Shown in pieces: positions 43,578 through 52,412 of a stretch of DNA of 64,000 bases (its first letter is position 1; every line of letters starts with the position of its first letter). The position numbers and the translations under genes are program-made. The notes beneath the pieces were generated by a model that ran no database searches, was not told the origin of the DNA, and worked only from the letters and a program-made list of their open reading frames with translations. This stretch comes from CBDDEI01 sp965226775 (GTDB lineage: Bacteria; Chloroflexota; Dehalococcoidia; SHYD01), in the NCBI GenBank assembly GCA_965226775.1, contig CBDDEI010000002.1, positions 1,178,001 through 1,242,000 on the forward strand. Direction: 5' to 3'.

Positions 43578-43621
43578 AAGGTCGGTCTTAGCTTGCAACC
43601 GCGACCGCCTGCGCCTGAGTG

Positions 43622-44857
43622 CTAAGTGGTGTAGTGGGCATTGATATGGACATACCCTTCTGTGAGATCGCAGCCCCAGCCGGTAGCTTGGGCGCTGCCA
43701 AGGTGCAGGTCCAGCCGGAAGACCACCTCTTTCTGGCTGATGACGCGCTGCGCTTCTTCATGCTCGAAGGGTTGCGGCTGGCCGTTGCGCATAAGGCAGA
43801 CCGATCCAAGAAAGACATCCACCTTCTCTTGATCGAGGGGCGCGCCCGCGCGTCCGGCCGCGGCCAGCACGCGGCCCCAGTTAGGGTCGTTGCCGTAAAC
43901 CGCCGACTTCACGAGCAAGGAGCCGGCTACAGTGCGGGCGATGAGACGTGCGTCGGAGAGCGCGGTTGCGCCCTCAACCTGGACCTCTATGAGCTTGGTT
44001 GCGCCCTCGCCGTCTCTCGCAACGCACTTAGCCAGATAGATGCAGACCTCTTCCAGCGCGTCCTGGAAGGACTCGGCCAGGGGTGAGCTTGTGCCGATGG
44101 CATTGTTGCCGGCCATGCCGTTGGCCAGAATCAGCAGGGAGTCGTTGGTGCTGTTATCGCCATCAACCGTAATCATGTTGAAGGAGCGGTCTACGGCCTT
44201 CCTAAGGCTAGTGGTGAGAAAGCTCGGCTCCACCGCGAGATCGGTGGTGAGGAATGAGAGGAGGGTAGCCATGTTGGGGTGGATCATGCCCGATCCCTTT
44301 GCCACACCGCCGATGATTCCCATCCCGTTGGTGAAGGGCACCGATGCCGCCACCTCTTTGGGGAAGGTGTCCGTGGTCATAATGGCGCGGGCAAAATCGT
44401 GGCCGCCGTCCTTTGAGAGCTGTAGCGCCCGGATACCCTTTTCCATGAGATCGATGGGGAGCTGCACGCCAATAACGCCGGTGCTGCACACCAACACATT
44501 GTCGGCAGGCAGGCCAAGCTTTTCGCCGCCCCAGGCCGCCGTCTGAATGGTCGCATCCATACCCTGTGTGCCAGTGCCGGCGTTGGCATTGCCGGCGTTC
44601 ACAATGTAGGCGCGTGCACGGCCCTCATACACTCGTTCCTTGCACCAGAGCACGCTGGGAGCCCGGAACTTGTTGGTGGTAAACACCCCTGCTACGGCTG
44701 CGGGTTCCTCAGAATAGACCGCGCCAAGGTCGAGCTGGCCAGGATTAGGCAACTGGATGCCCGCGTAGGTAGCGCCTGCGCGGAAACCCTGAGGGCTGGT
44801 AATGGTGCCGTTCGGTATCTGGTTCATTAAAGGCGTTGCAATACTATAGAGACTCAC
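43622..44857 (-). CDS. argJ: bifunctional ornithine acetyltransferase/N-acetylglutamate synthase
   Basis: A 411-aa ArgJ that recycles the acetyl group from N-acetylornithine to glutamate. The self-cleavage site is in PNMATLLSF, with the nucleophilic Thr at about residue 198. IVNAGNANAGTGTQG and DGDNSTNDSLL are other family segments. The start is uncertain: GTG at 44857 or ATG at 44827, neither with an SD. It lies between argC and argB. With argJ present a separate argA is not required. Confidence 0.94.
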   Translation of the reverse strand: MSLYSIATPLMNQIPNGTITSPQGFRAGATYAGIQLPNPGQLDLGAVYSEEPAAVAGVFTTNKFRAPSVLWCKERVYEGRARAYIVNAGNANAGTGTQGMDATIQTAAWGGEKLGLPADNVLVCSTGVIGVQLPIDLMEKGIRALQLSKDGGHDFARAIMTTDTFPKEVAASVPFTNGMGIIGGVAKGSGMIHPNMATLLSFLTTDLAVEPSFLTTSLRKAVDRSFNMITVDGDNSTNDSLLILANGMAGNNAIGTSSPLAESFQDALEEVCIYLAKCVARDGEGATKLIEVQVEGATALSDARLIARTVAGSLLVKSAVYGNDPNWGRVLAAAGRAGAPLDQEKVDVFLGSVCLMRNGQPQPFEHEEAQRVISQKEVVFRLDLHLGSAQATGWGCDLTEGYVHINAHYTT

Positions 44858-44935
44858 TATAGACGCGGCTCTTTACGCACGTCAAACGTCAGGTGCCTGC
44901 GGGCAGTGAGAGGAGGCAGCGTCTCAGCGAAAGGC

Positions 44936-45970
44936 CTAAGGGTAGGCTGCCAGGGCATCGATGCCCATTTGCTCCGGGAAGCCGGACATGAGGTTCATGT
45001 TCTGGATAGCCTGCCCAGCTGCGCCCTTCACCAAGTTGTCCAGCACGCTTATTACCACCAGCCGGCGGGTGCGAGTGTCCACATAGGGGTAGACGAGGCA
45101 GTAGTTATTGGCCCAAGTGTGCTTGGTGTGGGGTGGCTGGTCAACTACCCGCACAAAGGGTTCGTCGCGATAAGCGTCTTCATAGAGCTGGCGTACTTCC
45201 TCCTTGGCCTTGTCGCCGGCGGCCACCTTGCCGTCGAGGAGGGGCGCGTAGCAGGTGCTGAGGATGCCGCGGGTCATGGGCACCAGGTGGGGGACGAAGG
45301 TAATCTTCGGGTCAAAGCCGGGGGCGTAGGTGCGCATTTCCTGGGTCATCTCCGGCAAATGCCTATGGCCGCTGAGACCGTAGGCCAGGAGGTTCTCGTT
45401 AGCTTCCGAGTAGTGATAGAGGAGGTCCAGCCCGCGGCCTGCGCCGGACACGCCGGACTTGCTGTCCACAATGATGTCTTCGCTGATGATGCCTGCTTTA
45501 ACGGCGGGGCCCAGGGCCAGCAGCGCGCTGGTGGGATAGCAGCCAGGGTTAGCGATGAGGTCTGCCTGGGCTACCTGCGGCCGGTACCACTCCGTGAGGC
45601 CGTAGACGGCCTGGGGCAGCAGCTCCGGCGCGGGGTGCACGGCCTTGTACCACAGCTCGTACTCGGCGGGGTCCTTCAGGCGGAAGTCCGCGCTGATGTC
45701 CACTACCTTTACGCCCTGCTTTATCAGCGGAGCGGCCACCTGCGCGCTGGCTACCTGAGGCAGCGCAGAAAACGCTAGATCGATGGCCTCGGTCAGGTCC
45801 TCCGTCACGGTCAGTTTGATGTCGGCCAGGTGGGGCAGGACGGCGCCCAGAGACTTGCCCGCCGCGCTGCGTCCGGTGACGCTGGTAAGCTCCACTTCGG
45901 GATGACGGTAGAGCAGGCGCGCCAACTCCATCCCTGCATAGCCCGTCACATTGATAATGCCTACCTTCAC
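44936..45970 (-). CDS. argC: N-acetyl-gamma-glutamyl-phosphate reductase
   Basis: A 344-aa NADPH-dependent reductase for the third step of arginine synthesis. The Rossmann start VKVGIINVTGYAGMELARLL is typical, the catalytic Cys is in NPGCYPTSALLAL, and the catalytic His region is SGHRHLPEMTQEM. The GTG at 45970 has AAGGAG six bases upstream; the frame to 46054 is not conserved. First gene of the arginine run; the 111-bp gap to the divergent EamA gene should contain the operon promoter. No ARG-box was identified. Confidence 0.95.
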   Translation of the reverse strand: MKVGIINVTGYAGMELARLLYRHPEVELTSVTGRSAAGKSLGAVLPHLADIKLTVTEDLTEAIDLAFSALPQVASAQVAAPLIKQGVKVVDISADFRLKDPAEYELWYKAVHPAPELLPQAVYGLTEWYRPQVAQADLIANPGCYPTSALLALGPAVKAGIISEDIIVDSKSGVSGAGRGLDLLYHYSEANENLLAYGLSGHRHLPEMTQEMRTYAPGFDPKITFVPHLVPMTRGILSTCYAPLLDGKVAAGDKAKEEVRQLYEDAYRDEPFVRVVDQPPHTKHTWANNYCLVYPYVDTRTRRLVVISVLDNLVKGAAGQAIQNMNLMSGFPEQMGIDALAAYP

Positions 45971-46081
45971 CGGATAGCTCCTTCTGCAAGAATGCACATG
46001 TCTAGTTAGAGGATACCAGAGGAAGAGGCGCAGGCCAATTGGGAGATTGACCACTCCTCTTTGATACTTTAGCGTGGGCGC

Positions 46082-46993
46082 ATGCTATTTGGAGAGTTGA
46101 GCGCTATAGGGGCGGCATTTGTCTGGGCCCTTGAAGGCTTAATCCTACGCCCAATCACGCGCGAATTAGTGGCGCTCCGCATCACCGCACTCCAGTTTGT
46201 GGTAGTGTTCATTGCTTTCTGGGGCGTTTCTTTCATCACCGGTCGCATAGACGAGGTCTTTGCGCTGCCCCTTGGCCGGGTGCTGGCCCTAGCGTTCACC
46301 GCTCTTTTTGGCCTTGCCGCCGGCGAGACTGCCTATGTGCACAGCCTGACTCACCTTGGGCTGGCGCGCGCCTTCACCATCTCCAACGCGGGCTTTTTCA
46401 TTATTGCACTGGCAGCGGGCGCGCTGGTCCTGGGAGAGCCCGTAACCTATCGTCAGTGGGCGGGGGCAGCCGTCATCTTGGTGGGTATTTGGCTCGTCTC
46501 TCAGGTCACCGAGGTGAGTATCAGCGGCCATACAGAGCAGGCCCTGCCGGCGCCCCACCTCCCGCCGCCTCTCATAAGGCAGGGTCTTTTCTTTGCAGGG
46601 GTGGCGGCAGTGTGCTGGGGGCTGAACGCGGTGGCGCTGCGAGTGCTCTTAGTAGGCATGGATGTGCTGGTAGCGAGTACGGTGCGGTTGACCGTGGCGG
46701 CGCTGGCGCTGAACCTGATTGCCTTCTCCCGATTCGGTTGGAGGACCATGGTCTACCCCAAGCGGACCGCGGGGTTGCTGGTTCTTTCCGGGCTGATTGG
46801 CCTAGGCATGGGCAACCTGTTTATTCTAACCGCCATCCAAGCAGCCGGCGCAGGAAAGGCTGCGGTGCTCTCATCCACCTCGCCTCTGTTCGCAGCGGTG
46901 CTGGCGGTAGTCTTCTTGAAGGAACGCATCACCCCAAAGCTGGTTATCGGCACGTTGCTGACCGTGATAGGGATGGTGCTGACGGCCCTTTAG
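46082..46993 (+). CDS. EamA/DMT family transporter
   Basis: A 303-aa drug/metabolite transporter-superfamily protein with ten predicted membrane helices in two EamA repeats. Each repeat ends in a family-like segment: GAALVLGEPVTYRQWAGAAVILVGIWL-type in the first and SPLFAAVLAVVFLKERITPKLVIGTLLTVIGMVL in the second. Substrate unknown, often an amino acid or small metabolite exporter. It diverges from argC, so a role in arginine or metabolite export can be considered but not shown. The ATG at 46082 lacks a clear SD. Confidence 0.9.
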   Translation: MLFGELSAIGAAFVWALEGLILRPITRELVALRITALQFVVVFIAFWGVSFITGRIDEVFALPLGRVLALAFTALFGLAAGETAYVHSLTHLGLARAFTISNAGFFIIALAAGALVLGEPVTYRQWAGAAVILVGIWLVSQVTEVSISGHTEQALPAPHLPPPLIRQGLFFAGVAAVCWGLNAVALRVLLVGMDVLVASTVRLTVAALALNLIAFSRFGWRTMVYPKRTAGLLVLSGLIGLGMGNLFILTAIQAAGAGKAAVLSSTSPLFAAVLAVVFLKERITPKLVIGTLLTVIGMVLTAL

Positions 46994-47007
46994 GCGCGCC
47001 GCTGCGG

Positions 47008-47421
47008 TTAGGATGCGTGCACCGTAATCTTGGGGTAACGGTCGCTGGTGAGGGAACGGAAGTCACCGGGGCCAAGGGTCGTGAGTTCCCTTATGCAGGC
47101 TTCTGTGGCGGCCGCGAACGCGGAAACGTCTACCTGGTGGCAGACCGGCGCAAAGGGCAACAGGCGGCGTAACCCCCGCTCGAGCAGGCTTCGAGCGCCC
47201 GCGTAGTTGCCTTGTTCCAAATGATAAAGCCCCACGCCGATCTGAATGATACCCTGGTAGAACTCCTTGAAGGGCGGGGTTTCAGGCATCCAAACCTGCT
47301 CGAGGGTTTCGTGGCAGGCGTAGTACTCGCCGCGGTTGAACTCGGCGATGCCTTGGAGCAGCAGCGGTTGTGGAGGCGCGGCGCACCAGTCGGTAGCGTT
47401 GGCAGACACGGGCGTCGTCAT
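47008..47421 (-). CDS. DUF309 domain protein
   Basis: A 137-aa helical protein of the DUF309 family. The conserved core is FNRGEYYACHETLEQVWMP followed by FYQGIIQIGVGLYHLEQGNYAGARSLLERGLRRL. The His-x-x-x-Glu pattern in the first segment suggests a metal or ligand site. Function unknown. It converges with the EamA gene, with 14 bp between stops. Confidence 0.9.
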   Translation of the reverse strand: MTTPVSANATDWCAAPPQPLLLQGIAEFNRGEYYACHETLEQVWMPETPPFKEFYQGIIQIGVGLYHLEQGNYAGARSLLERGLRRLLPFAPVCHQVDVSAFAAATEACIRELTTLGPGDFRSLTSDRYPKITVHAS

Positions 47422-47542
47422 ACTGTTGGTCTCAGGAAGGCTGACCTGTTGCCATCATGGCTCTTGTCCTGATGGAGATGATTGTCGGTGTGATGTCACA
47501 AGAGTACACCAATCGTTAGTAGCTGTTAGACAAGGCTATCAA

Positions 47543-47803
47543 GAGCGTCTGTAGCGCTTGGCAGTACTGCCCCTCTTTCGCTTTCTCTATGGCGTGTTCA
47601 GCTACTCTCGTGGTACGCTTACTCAGGCAATCGCGGCATACGCGGCGCTGAGCAGGACAGGAACGTTCCCTAGACGTGTACTTTCCCCGGGATTCTTCTC
47701 AGCACTGTTGTGGGCTTGCGTAACGGGACTTCTCATGGACGCTTACGGATTCTCGATTGCTTTTGTGGTGCTGAGCCTGACCTCTACCCTTTGTGCGCGA
47801 TAG
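47543..47803 (+). pseudogene. MFS transporter remnant
   Basis: The plus-strand frame reads LYGVFSYSRGTLTQAIAAYAALSR and then FFSALLWACVTGLLMDAYGFSIAFVVLSL, which looks like the last two or three helices of an MFS permease. There is no start with an SD and no upstream two-thirds of a transporter. A stop follows at 47801. It appears to be a decayed copy just in front of an intact MFS gene. Confidence 0.45.
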
Positions 47804-47903
47804 GCGCAGGTGCAACCGGCATTTATGGGCAGATCATGAAGAGCTCCCCCCTCCCGGTGGGGCTTTTCTGTTAGGCAAAGGCGATAACCGAGGGAGCGAC
47901 CTC

Positions 47904-49178
47904 TTGCAGCAGACGAACGAGACAAATACCGCCCCACCGATAACGGGGCAGTCCTATCGCTGGGTGATGCTCGGGCTCATCTGGCTGATCTATGCCGTCT
48001 TCGGCATGATCAGCGCCTCAGTAGCGCCGCTGGTCACCTCCATCAAAGGCGACCTGGATGTCAGCTTTACGGAGATGGGCATAGTGCTAGGCGCATGGCA
48101 GCTCATGTACATTGCCACAGCGCCCATAGCGGGCACATTAATCGATAAGATTGGCCTGCGGCGAGCCTTGGGCATAGGCGTATTGCTGATAGTGGTTTCC
48201 GCCTTCCTCCGCGCGTTCGCCGGCGGCTTTCCCACGCTCTTCTTGGCCGTGGCAATGTTCGGCGTTGGCGGTCCCACGATCTCTATTGGGTCGCCCAAGA
48301 TGGTGTCGATGTGGTTCGGCTCCAAGGAGCGGGGATTAGCCACAGGCATCTACTCCACCGCACCCATCCTGGGCACCGTTACCATCTTGGCCGGCGCTAA
48401 CAGCATCTTTGTGCCGCTCACCGGCGGTTGGCGGGAGACCTTTATGGCACTAGGCGTACTCGCCTTCTTTACTGCTGTGGCCTGGTGGGTGCTCTCCAGA
48501 GAGCCGGATACTACGTCCGCGCAAGCTTCTGCTGCCGCTAGACAGTTTGCGGGGATGGCCCAGAGCCCGTGGGGCGTCATTAGCGAGATTGTGCGGGAGC
48601 GGAATGTCCAGATGATCCTTGTGTTGGCAATAGGCACCTTTGCCGTATCTCATGGGCTCTTTACCTGGCTGCCCAGCCTGCTCCAATCTAACGGCATGGC
48701 TCCCGACGAGGCCGGCTTCTGGGCTGCAGTACCGAGCCTGGTGGGCATTGTGGGACTGCTGACCCTGCCACGTATTATTGTGGCGGGCCACCGCGCCAAG
48801 GCTACCTCGGTGCTGCTGGTAATGTGGGGCATCTCATTAGTGTTGCTTAGTCAGACCACCGGTGTGCCCCTCTTCTTCGGCCTAGCGATGATGGGGTTCG
48901 TGAACTCCTGCATCATGCCCGCACTGATGCTTATTCTGATGGAGACACCCATAGTGGGCCCACAACGCATGGGGATGGCGGCAGGCCTCTACTTCAGCGT
49001 GGCGGAGATAGGCGGGTTTGGCGGGCCCTTCCTTCTAGGACGGGTCTATGACGCCAGCGGCTCACTCGTCGGCGGGGTGATGTTCCTTGCGGTGGTGGCG
49101 CTGGTGCTGGCGGTGCCGCCGCTGCTCATCAAGGAGCGGAGGGAGCAGCAACCTACCCTCGTTGCCAGCCAGTCCTGA
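47904..49178 (+). CDS. MFS transporter
   Basis: A 424-aa major facilitator superfamily permease with twelve predicted membrane helices. The first helix is RWVMLGLIWLIYAVFGMISASVAPLV, and the loop 2-3 signature is GTLIDKIGLRRALGIG. It resembles nitrate/nitrite-type or cyanate-type MFS proteins in general layout, but the substrate is not assigned. The TTG at 47904 has GAGGGAG seven bases upstream; the longer frame from 47793 overlaps the remnant and is polar and non-family-like. A bidirectional terminator follows. Confidence 0.9.
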   Translation: MQQTNETNTAPPITGQSYRWVMLGLIWLIYAVFGMISASVAPLVTSIKGDLDVSFTEMGIVLGAWQLMYIATAPIAGTLIDKIGLRRALGIGVLLIVVSAFLRAFAGGFPTLFLAVAMFGVGGPTISIGSPKMVSMWFGSKERGLATGIYSTAPILGTVTILAGANSIFVPLTGGWRETFMALGVLAFFTAVAWWVLSREPDTTSAQASAAARQFAGMAQSPWGVISEIVRERNVQMILVLAIGTFAVSHGLFTWLPSLLQSNGMAPDEAGFWAAVPSLVGIVGLLTLPRIIVAGHRAKATSVLLVMWGISLVLLSQTTGVPLFFGLAMMGFVNSCIMPALMLILMETPIVGPQRMGMAAGLYFSVAEIGGFGGPFLLGRVYDASGSLVGGVMFLAVVALVLAVPPLLIKERREQQPTLVASQS

Positions 49179-49196
49179 GCGAGCTATCTTACGAAT

Positions 49197-49230
49197 GAAA
49201 AGCGCCCCCAGTGAGAGGGGGCGCTTTTTA
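49197..49230. terminator. bidirectional terminator between MFS and SDR genes
   Basis: AAAAGCGCCCCC and GGGGGCGCTTTTT form a 12-base stem with an AGTGAGA loop. A-run and T-run on either side allow use by the plus-strand MFS gene and the convergent SDR gene. Confidence 0.93.
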
Positions 49231-49243
49231 GTTCTGTGATTAG

Positions 49244-50041
49244 CTAGTAGTAGATGGAATGGCCTGCTCCGCCGGCCGCGGCAATGACGTCGCCGTTGAT
49301 GGAGACCGCCTTAGGGGAAGCCAGGAAAGCCACCACGTTCGCGATGTCGTTCGCGTCTATGATGCGGCGCAGGGCGTTGTTGACCATATGATCCTCTGCT
49401 TCGGCTTCGCTGACTCCCAGTTGCCGAGCGGTGTCGGCCACGCGCTGCGGCCACTGCTCAGTCCTCACAAGGCCTGGGTGCACCACCGTGACGTTGATGC
49501 CGTCCGGGCCCAGCTCGTCGGCCAAGCACTTGGTCAGGGACACTACGGCCACGTTGCGTATGGACCCGATCATGTTTCCTGAGCTGCGCGCCGCCAGACC
49601 GCTGATGTTGATGATCCTGCCCCACTTCTGCCGCTGCATGTAGGGCGCGATCTCTCGAGCACAGCGTAAGTAGCCCATGACCTTGGTGTTCATATCCGGC
49701 CAGAACCACTCATCGCTGACGCCGGGGAGACCGCGATTGGGAGCCGAGCTCCCTCGCGTTGCCGCGGAGTTGACCAGGATATCGATATGGCCGAAGGCGG
49801 CGGCCACTTCCTCCGCCATGTGCTTCATGGAAGCGTCGTCGGTGGTGTCGGCCGGTACGGCGATGAAGCGGCGACCGGTCTCCGCGTGCAGCTCCGCAGC
49901 GGTGGCCTCCAGGGGTTCCCTGGTGCGTGCCACCAGCGCGACATCTACTCCTTCCTGGCCCAATACCCGGGCTACCGCTTTGCCGATGCCTCTGCTGCCG
50001 CCCGCTACTACGGCGGTCTTACCCGCAAGTTCTAAGTCCAT
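49244..50041 (-). CDS. SDR-family protein lacking the YxxxK motif
   Basis: A 265-aa Rossmann-fold protein of the SDR superfamily. The cofactor loop GGSRGIG is at residues 14-20 and NSAATRG follows beta 4. The active-site region reads INISGLAARSSGNMIGSIRNVAVVSLTK. The Tyr and Lys of the usual YxxxK are replaced (Gly and Asn positions by alignment with the SDR at 11497), and no Tyr occurs from about residue 150 to 170. Either it belongs to an atypical subgroup using other residues or it binds without classical catalysis. GGAG precedes the ATG at 50041. Confidence 0.85.
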   Translation of the reverse strand: MDLELAGKTAVVAGGSRGIGKAVARVLGQEGVDVALVARTREPLEATAAELHAETGRRFIAVPADTTDDASMKHMAEEVAAAFGHIDILVNSAATRGSSAPNRGLPGVSDEWFWPDMNTKVMGYLRCAREIAPYMQRQKWGRIINISGLAARSSGNMIGSIRNVAVVSLTKCLADELGPDGINVTVVHPGLVRTEQWPQRVADTARQLGVSEAEAEDHMVNNALRRIIDANDIANVVAFLASPKAVSINGDVIAAAGGAGHSIYY

Positions 50042-50055
50042 AGCTCTACTCCATC

Positions 50056-50493
50056 CTATAGTGTGCGCGTCATGGTGATGTGTTCAATGCCAGCTTCCAG
50101 GAACAGTTCTCCCGCCGGCGCGTAGCCCTGCTTGGCGTAAAACTCCTGCACGGCGGTCTGCGCATGGAGCATGACCTGAGCATAGCCCCGTTCTCTTGCC
50201 TGCGACTCCATGAGGACGAGGAGCCTGCTGCCCACGCCCCGACGCCGCCACGGGATGTCCACCGCCATGCGACCGATGCGCCCCATCCCCGGCGCTTGCT
50301 CCAACAGGCGGGCGGTGCCGATAACCTCGCCCCTGTAGAGCGCAACCGCATGAGTAGCTACCGCGTCCAGCTCATCGTACTCTTCTGCGGGGGAGACGCC
50401 CTGCTCCTCCACAAAGACGCGCAGACGCACCGCTCGCGCGCCCGCAATGTCTGCGGGGCTGGCCGCAACCCTGACTATGAACTCTTCAGCCAC
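50056..50493 (-). CDS. GNAT family N-acetyltransferase
   Basis: A 145-aa GCN5-related acetyltransferase. The acetyl-CoA loop is in IPWRRRGVGSRLLVLMESQA (R/Q-x-x-G-x-G/A type), preceded by GRIGRMAVD and followed by AQTAVQEFYAKQGYAPAGE. It resembles the ElaA/YjcF subgroup. Acceptor unknown. The GTG at 50493 gives the family N-terminus EEFIVRVAASPADIAGARAVR; the frame to 50565 adds unconserved residues. It lies 14 bp upstream of the SDR gene and is probably co-transcribed with it. Confidence 0.88.
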   Translation of the reverse strand: MAEEFIVRVAASPADIAGARAVRLRVFVEEQGVSPAEEYDELDAVATHAVALYRGEVIGTARLLEQAPGMGRIGRMAVDIPWRRRGVGSRLLVLMESQARERGYAQVMLHAQTAVQEFYAKQGYAPAGELFLEAGIEHITMTRTL

Positions 50494-50584
50494 TGTTCCG
50501 CACGTGTTTATTGAAATCCTAACGTACCTAGCCGCTTCCCCAAACGCTGGCGGAAGCGTATCCAAGCCTACAGTGAGCGCGCGG

Positions 50585-52054
50585 CTAGTCTTCCTCGTCC
50601 AGTTCTTCCGGCATGAGCACGAATTCGGGATAGGACTCTATCCCAAGCTCTCCGGCGTCCTGGCCCAAGCGTTCGACTTGGCGCGACACCCGTAAGCCCA
50701 GAGTAGCGTCCAGCGCGCGCCACAGCAACCACGAGGTTCCGAACGTGAACACGCCGACTACCACTATACCGAGTAACTGGATGTGGAACAGGCCGCCGGC
50801 GGCGATACTGGCCGCAAGGGTCCCCCAGACGCCGGCGAACAGGTGGGCCGGAATCGCCCCTACGACGTCGTCCAGCTTGATTACCTGCAAGAGCTTGATC
50901 GCCCCCGTGCAGATGACACCGCCGACGGCGCCGATGAGGACAGCCCAAGAGTGGTCAACGATGAAGGGGCCGGCAGTGATCGCGACAAGGCCCGCGATAG
51001 CGCCGTTTAGGGCGGCGAACAGCTCCATGCGCCCAAAGATAGGACGTGAGACGATGAAGGCTGCCAAGACGCCGGCCGCGGCTGCTAGGTTGGTGTTGAC
51101 CAGCACGATGCTCATCGCCACCGCGTCCGCTGCGCTTCCCAGCGCCAGTTGCGAACCGCCGTTGAAGCCGAACCAGCCCAACCACAGGATGAAGATGCCC
51201 AAGGTCACCACCAGCACGTTGGAGGGAGGCGTTGATCGCATACTGCCGTCGCTGCGGTACTTGCCGAGCCTGGGCCCGACGACCATAACGCCCGCGAGGG
51301 CCGCCCAGCCGCCGGTGCCGTGCACAATGGTCGAGCCGGCAAAGTCCGTGAAGCCAAGCTCGGTGAGCCATCCGCCGCCCCACGTCCACGCGCCTACGAT
51401 TGGGTAGATGAACGCGGTTAGGATCAGCGTGAACAGCAAGAACGGCCATAGCTTTATCCGCTCGGCTATGGCTCCGGACACAATCGAGGCGGTGGTCGCC
51501 ACGAAGACCATTTGGAAGAACCAGTCGGACATGGTGGCCCTTCCGCTCTCCACCACCCGGGCCACCGCGTCGGCGTTCGCCTGCCCAGCCAGCAAGGCGA
51601 TCTCATCGGCCGACGGTCCGTAGAATAGCTTGACTGAGCCGATCAGGCCTCCAAGGTCGATGCCCAATAGGCTCAGTTCTCTTCCAACCCCGACGTACAT
51701 TAAGTTGTAACCGATGAAGAAGTAAGCAAGTCCGGCAATGGAGTAGAGGCCGATGTTCTTCAGGCAGATCATGGAGGCGTTCTTGGTGCGCACTGAGCCT
51801 GCCTCGAGCATCGTGAACCCGGCGCACATCCACATCACCAGTGCGCCCCATACCAGGAACGCGAAGGTATTGAGGATGAACTGCGTCTCCTCTTCGACTC
51901 CCGCCGCGTGGGTTATGGCGGGCCGGGCCAGGAGGAGTCCGAGCGTTAGGATAGCTATCCCCACCGTCACGATGGCGCGACGGTAATGAGCAAGAACATG
52001 CATAGGCTTCGTCAGGCTGTTTACCCTGTCAGCCAGCAGGATACTCGCGTCCAT
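50585..52054 (-). CDS. amt: ammonium transporter
   Basis: A 489-aa Amt/Rh-family channel with eleven predicted membrane helices and a possible cleaved or N-terminal signal helix (residues about 25-50). Family segments are FAFLVWGALVMWMCAGFTMLEAGSVRTKNA, DFAGSTIVHGTGGWAALAG and LGWFGFNGGS. It imports ammonium or ammonia. GAGGGGG precedes the ATG at 52054. A PII (glnK) gene is not adjacent. The C-terminal 40 residues are charged and acidic. Confidence 0.95.
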   Translation of the reverse strand: MDASILLADRVNSLTKPMHVLAHYRRAIVTVGIAILTLGLLLARPAITHAAGVEEETQFILNTFAFLVWGALVMWMCAGFTMLEAGSVRTKNASMICLKNIGLYSIAGLAYFFIGYNLMYVGVGRELSLLGIDLGGLIGSVKLFYGPSADEIALLAGQANADAVARVVESGRATMSDWFFQMVFVATTASIVSGAIAERIKLWPFLLFTLILTAFIYPIVGAWTWGGGWLTELGFTDFAGSTIVHGTGGWAALAGVMVVGPRLGKYRSDGSMRSTPPSNVLVVTLGIFILWLGWFGFNGGSQLALGSAADAVAMSIVLVNTNLAAAAGVLAAFIVSRPIFGRMELFAALNGAIAGLVAITAGPFIVDHSWAVLIGAVGGVICTGAIKLLQVIKLDDVVGAIPAHLFAGVWGTLAASIAAGGLFHIQLLGIVVVGVFTFGTSWLLWRALDATLGLRVSRQVERLGQDAGELGIESYPEFVLMPEELDEED

Positions 52055-52412
52055 TACCCAGCCCCCTCTAACCGGAATCTTCTATTGGGTGGTACCCAGC
52101 ACTTCCGTTGAGCCCCAATGGGAGTGCACTACTGTACGCCTGGCCTCTTGGGCTAGTCAACCGCGCTCAGTCCAGGCGTACACTACTGCTTTCGTTACGT
52201 GCAACCTCCGCCGGCGCGCTGCCTAGTGGAGCCATTCCCTTCACCTTCGTCGGTGTCACGGGTGGGTGTTACGTGCGAAGCAGGCCGCGAAACAGAACCT
52301 AACAGCGCACGTTTTACTGTTTAGTTATCTTTCATTGCCCTTAATCGCGCTCGCCAGTTCGCTATAGCTCAATCAATACTAGGCTGCATTGCAGCCCGCA
52401 CAGGAGTCACGC
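52055..52412. promoter_or_regulatory. divergent intergenic region with a 10-bp inverted repeat
   Basis: This 358-bp gap separates amt from a divergent lipoprotein gene and must contain both promoters. GTACGCCTGG at 52134-52143 is exactly inverted as CCAGGCGTAC at 52172-52181, and each arm is flanked on its outer side by CACTACT or ACTACTG. It could be an operator for a dimeric regulator or a hairpin in the leader. No clear -35/-10 pair was fixed. Confidence 0.35.

Noticed and set aside
47842..47867. GCTCCCC...GGGGC hairpin before the MFS gene as a terminator
   Set aside because: The stem is interrupted and there is only a weak T-run; support is too thin.
47793..47903. Extension of the MFS gene
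   Set aside because: Polar, overlaps the remnant; the TTG at 47904 has an SD.
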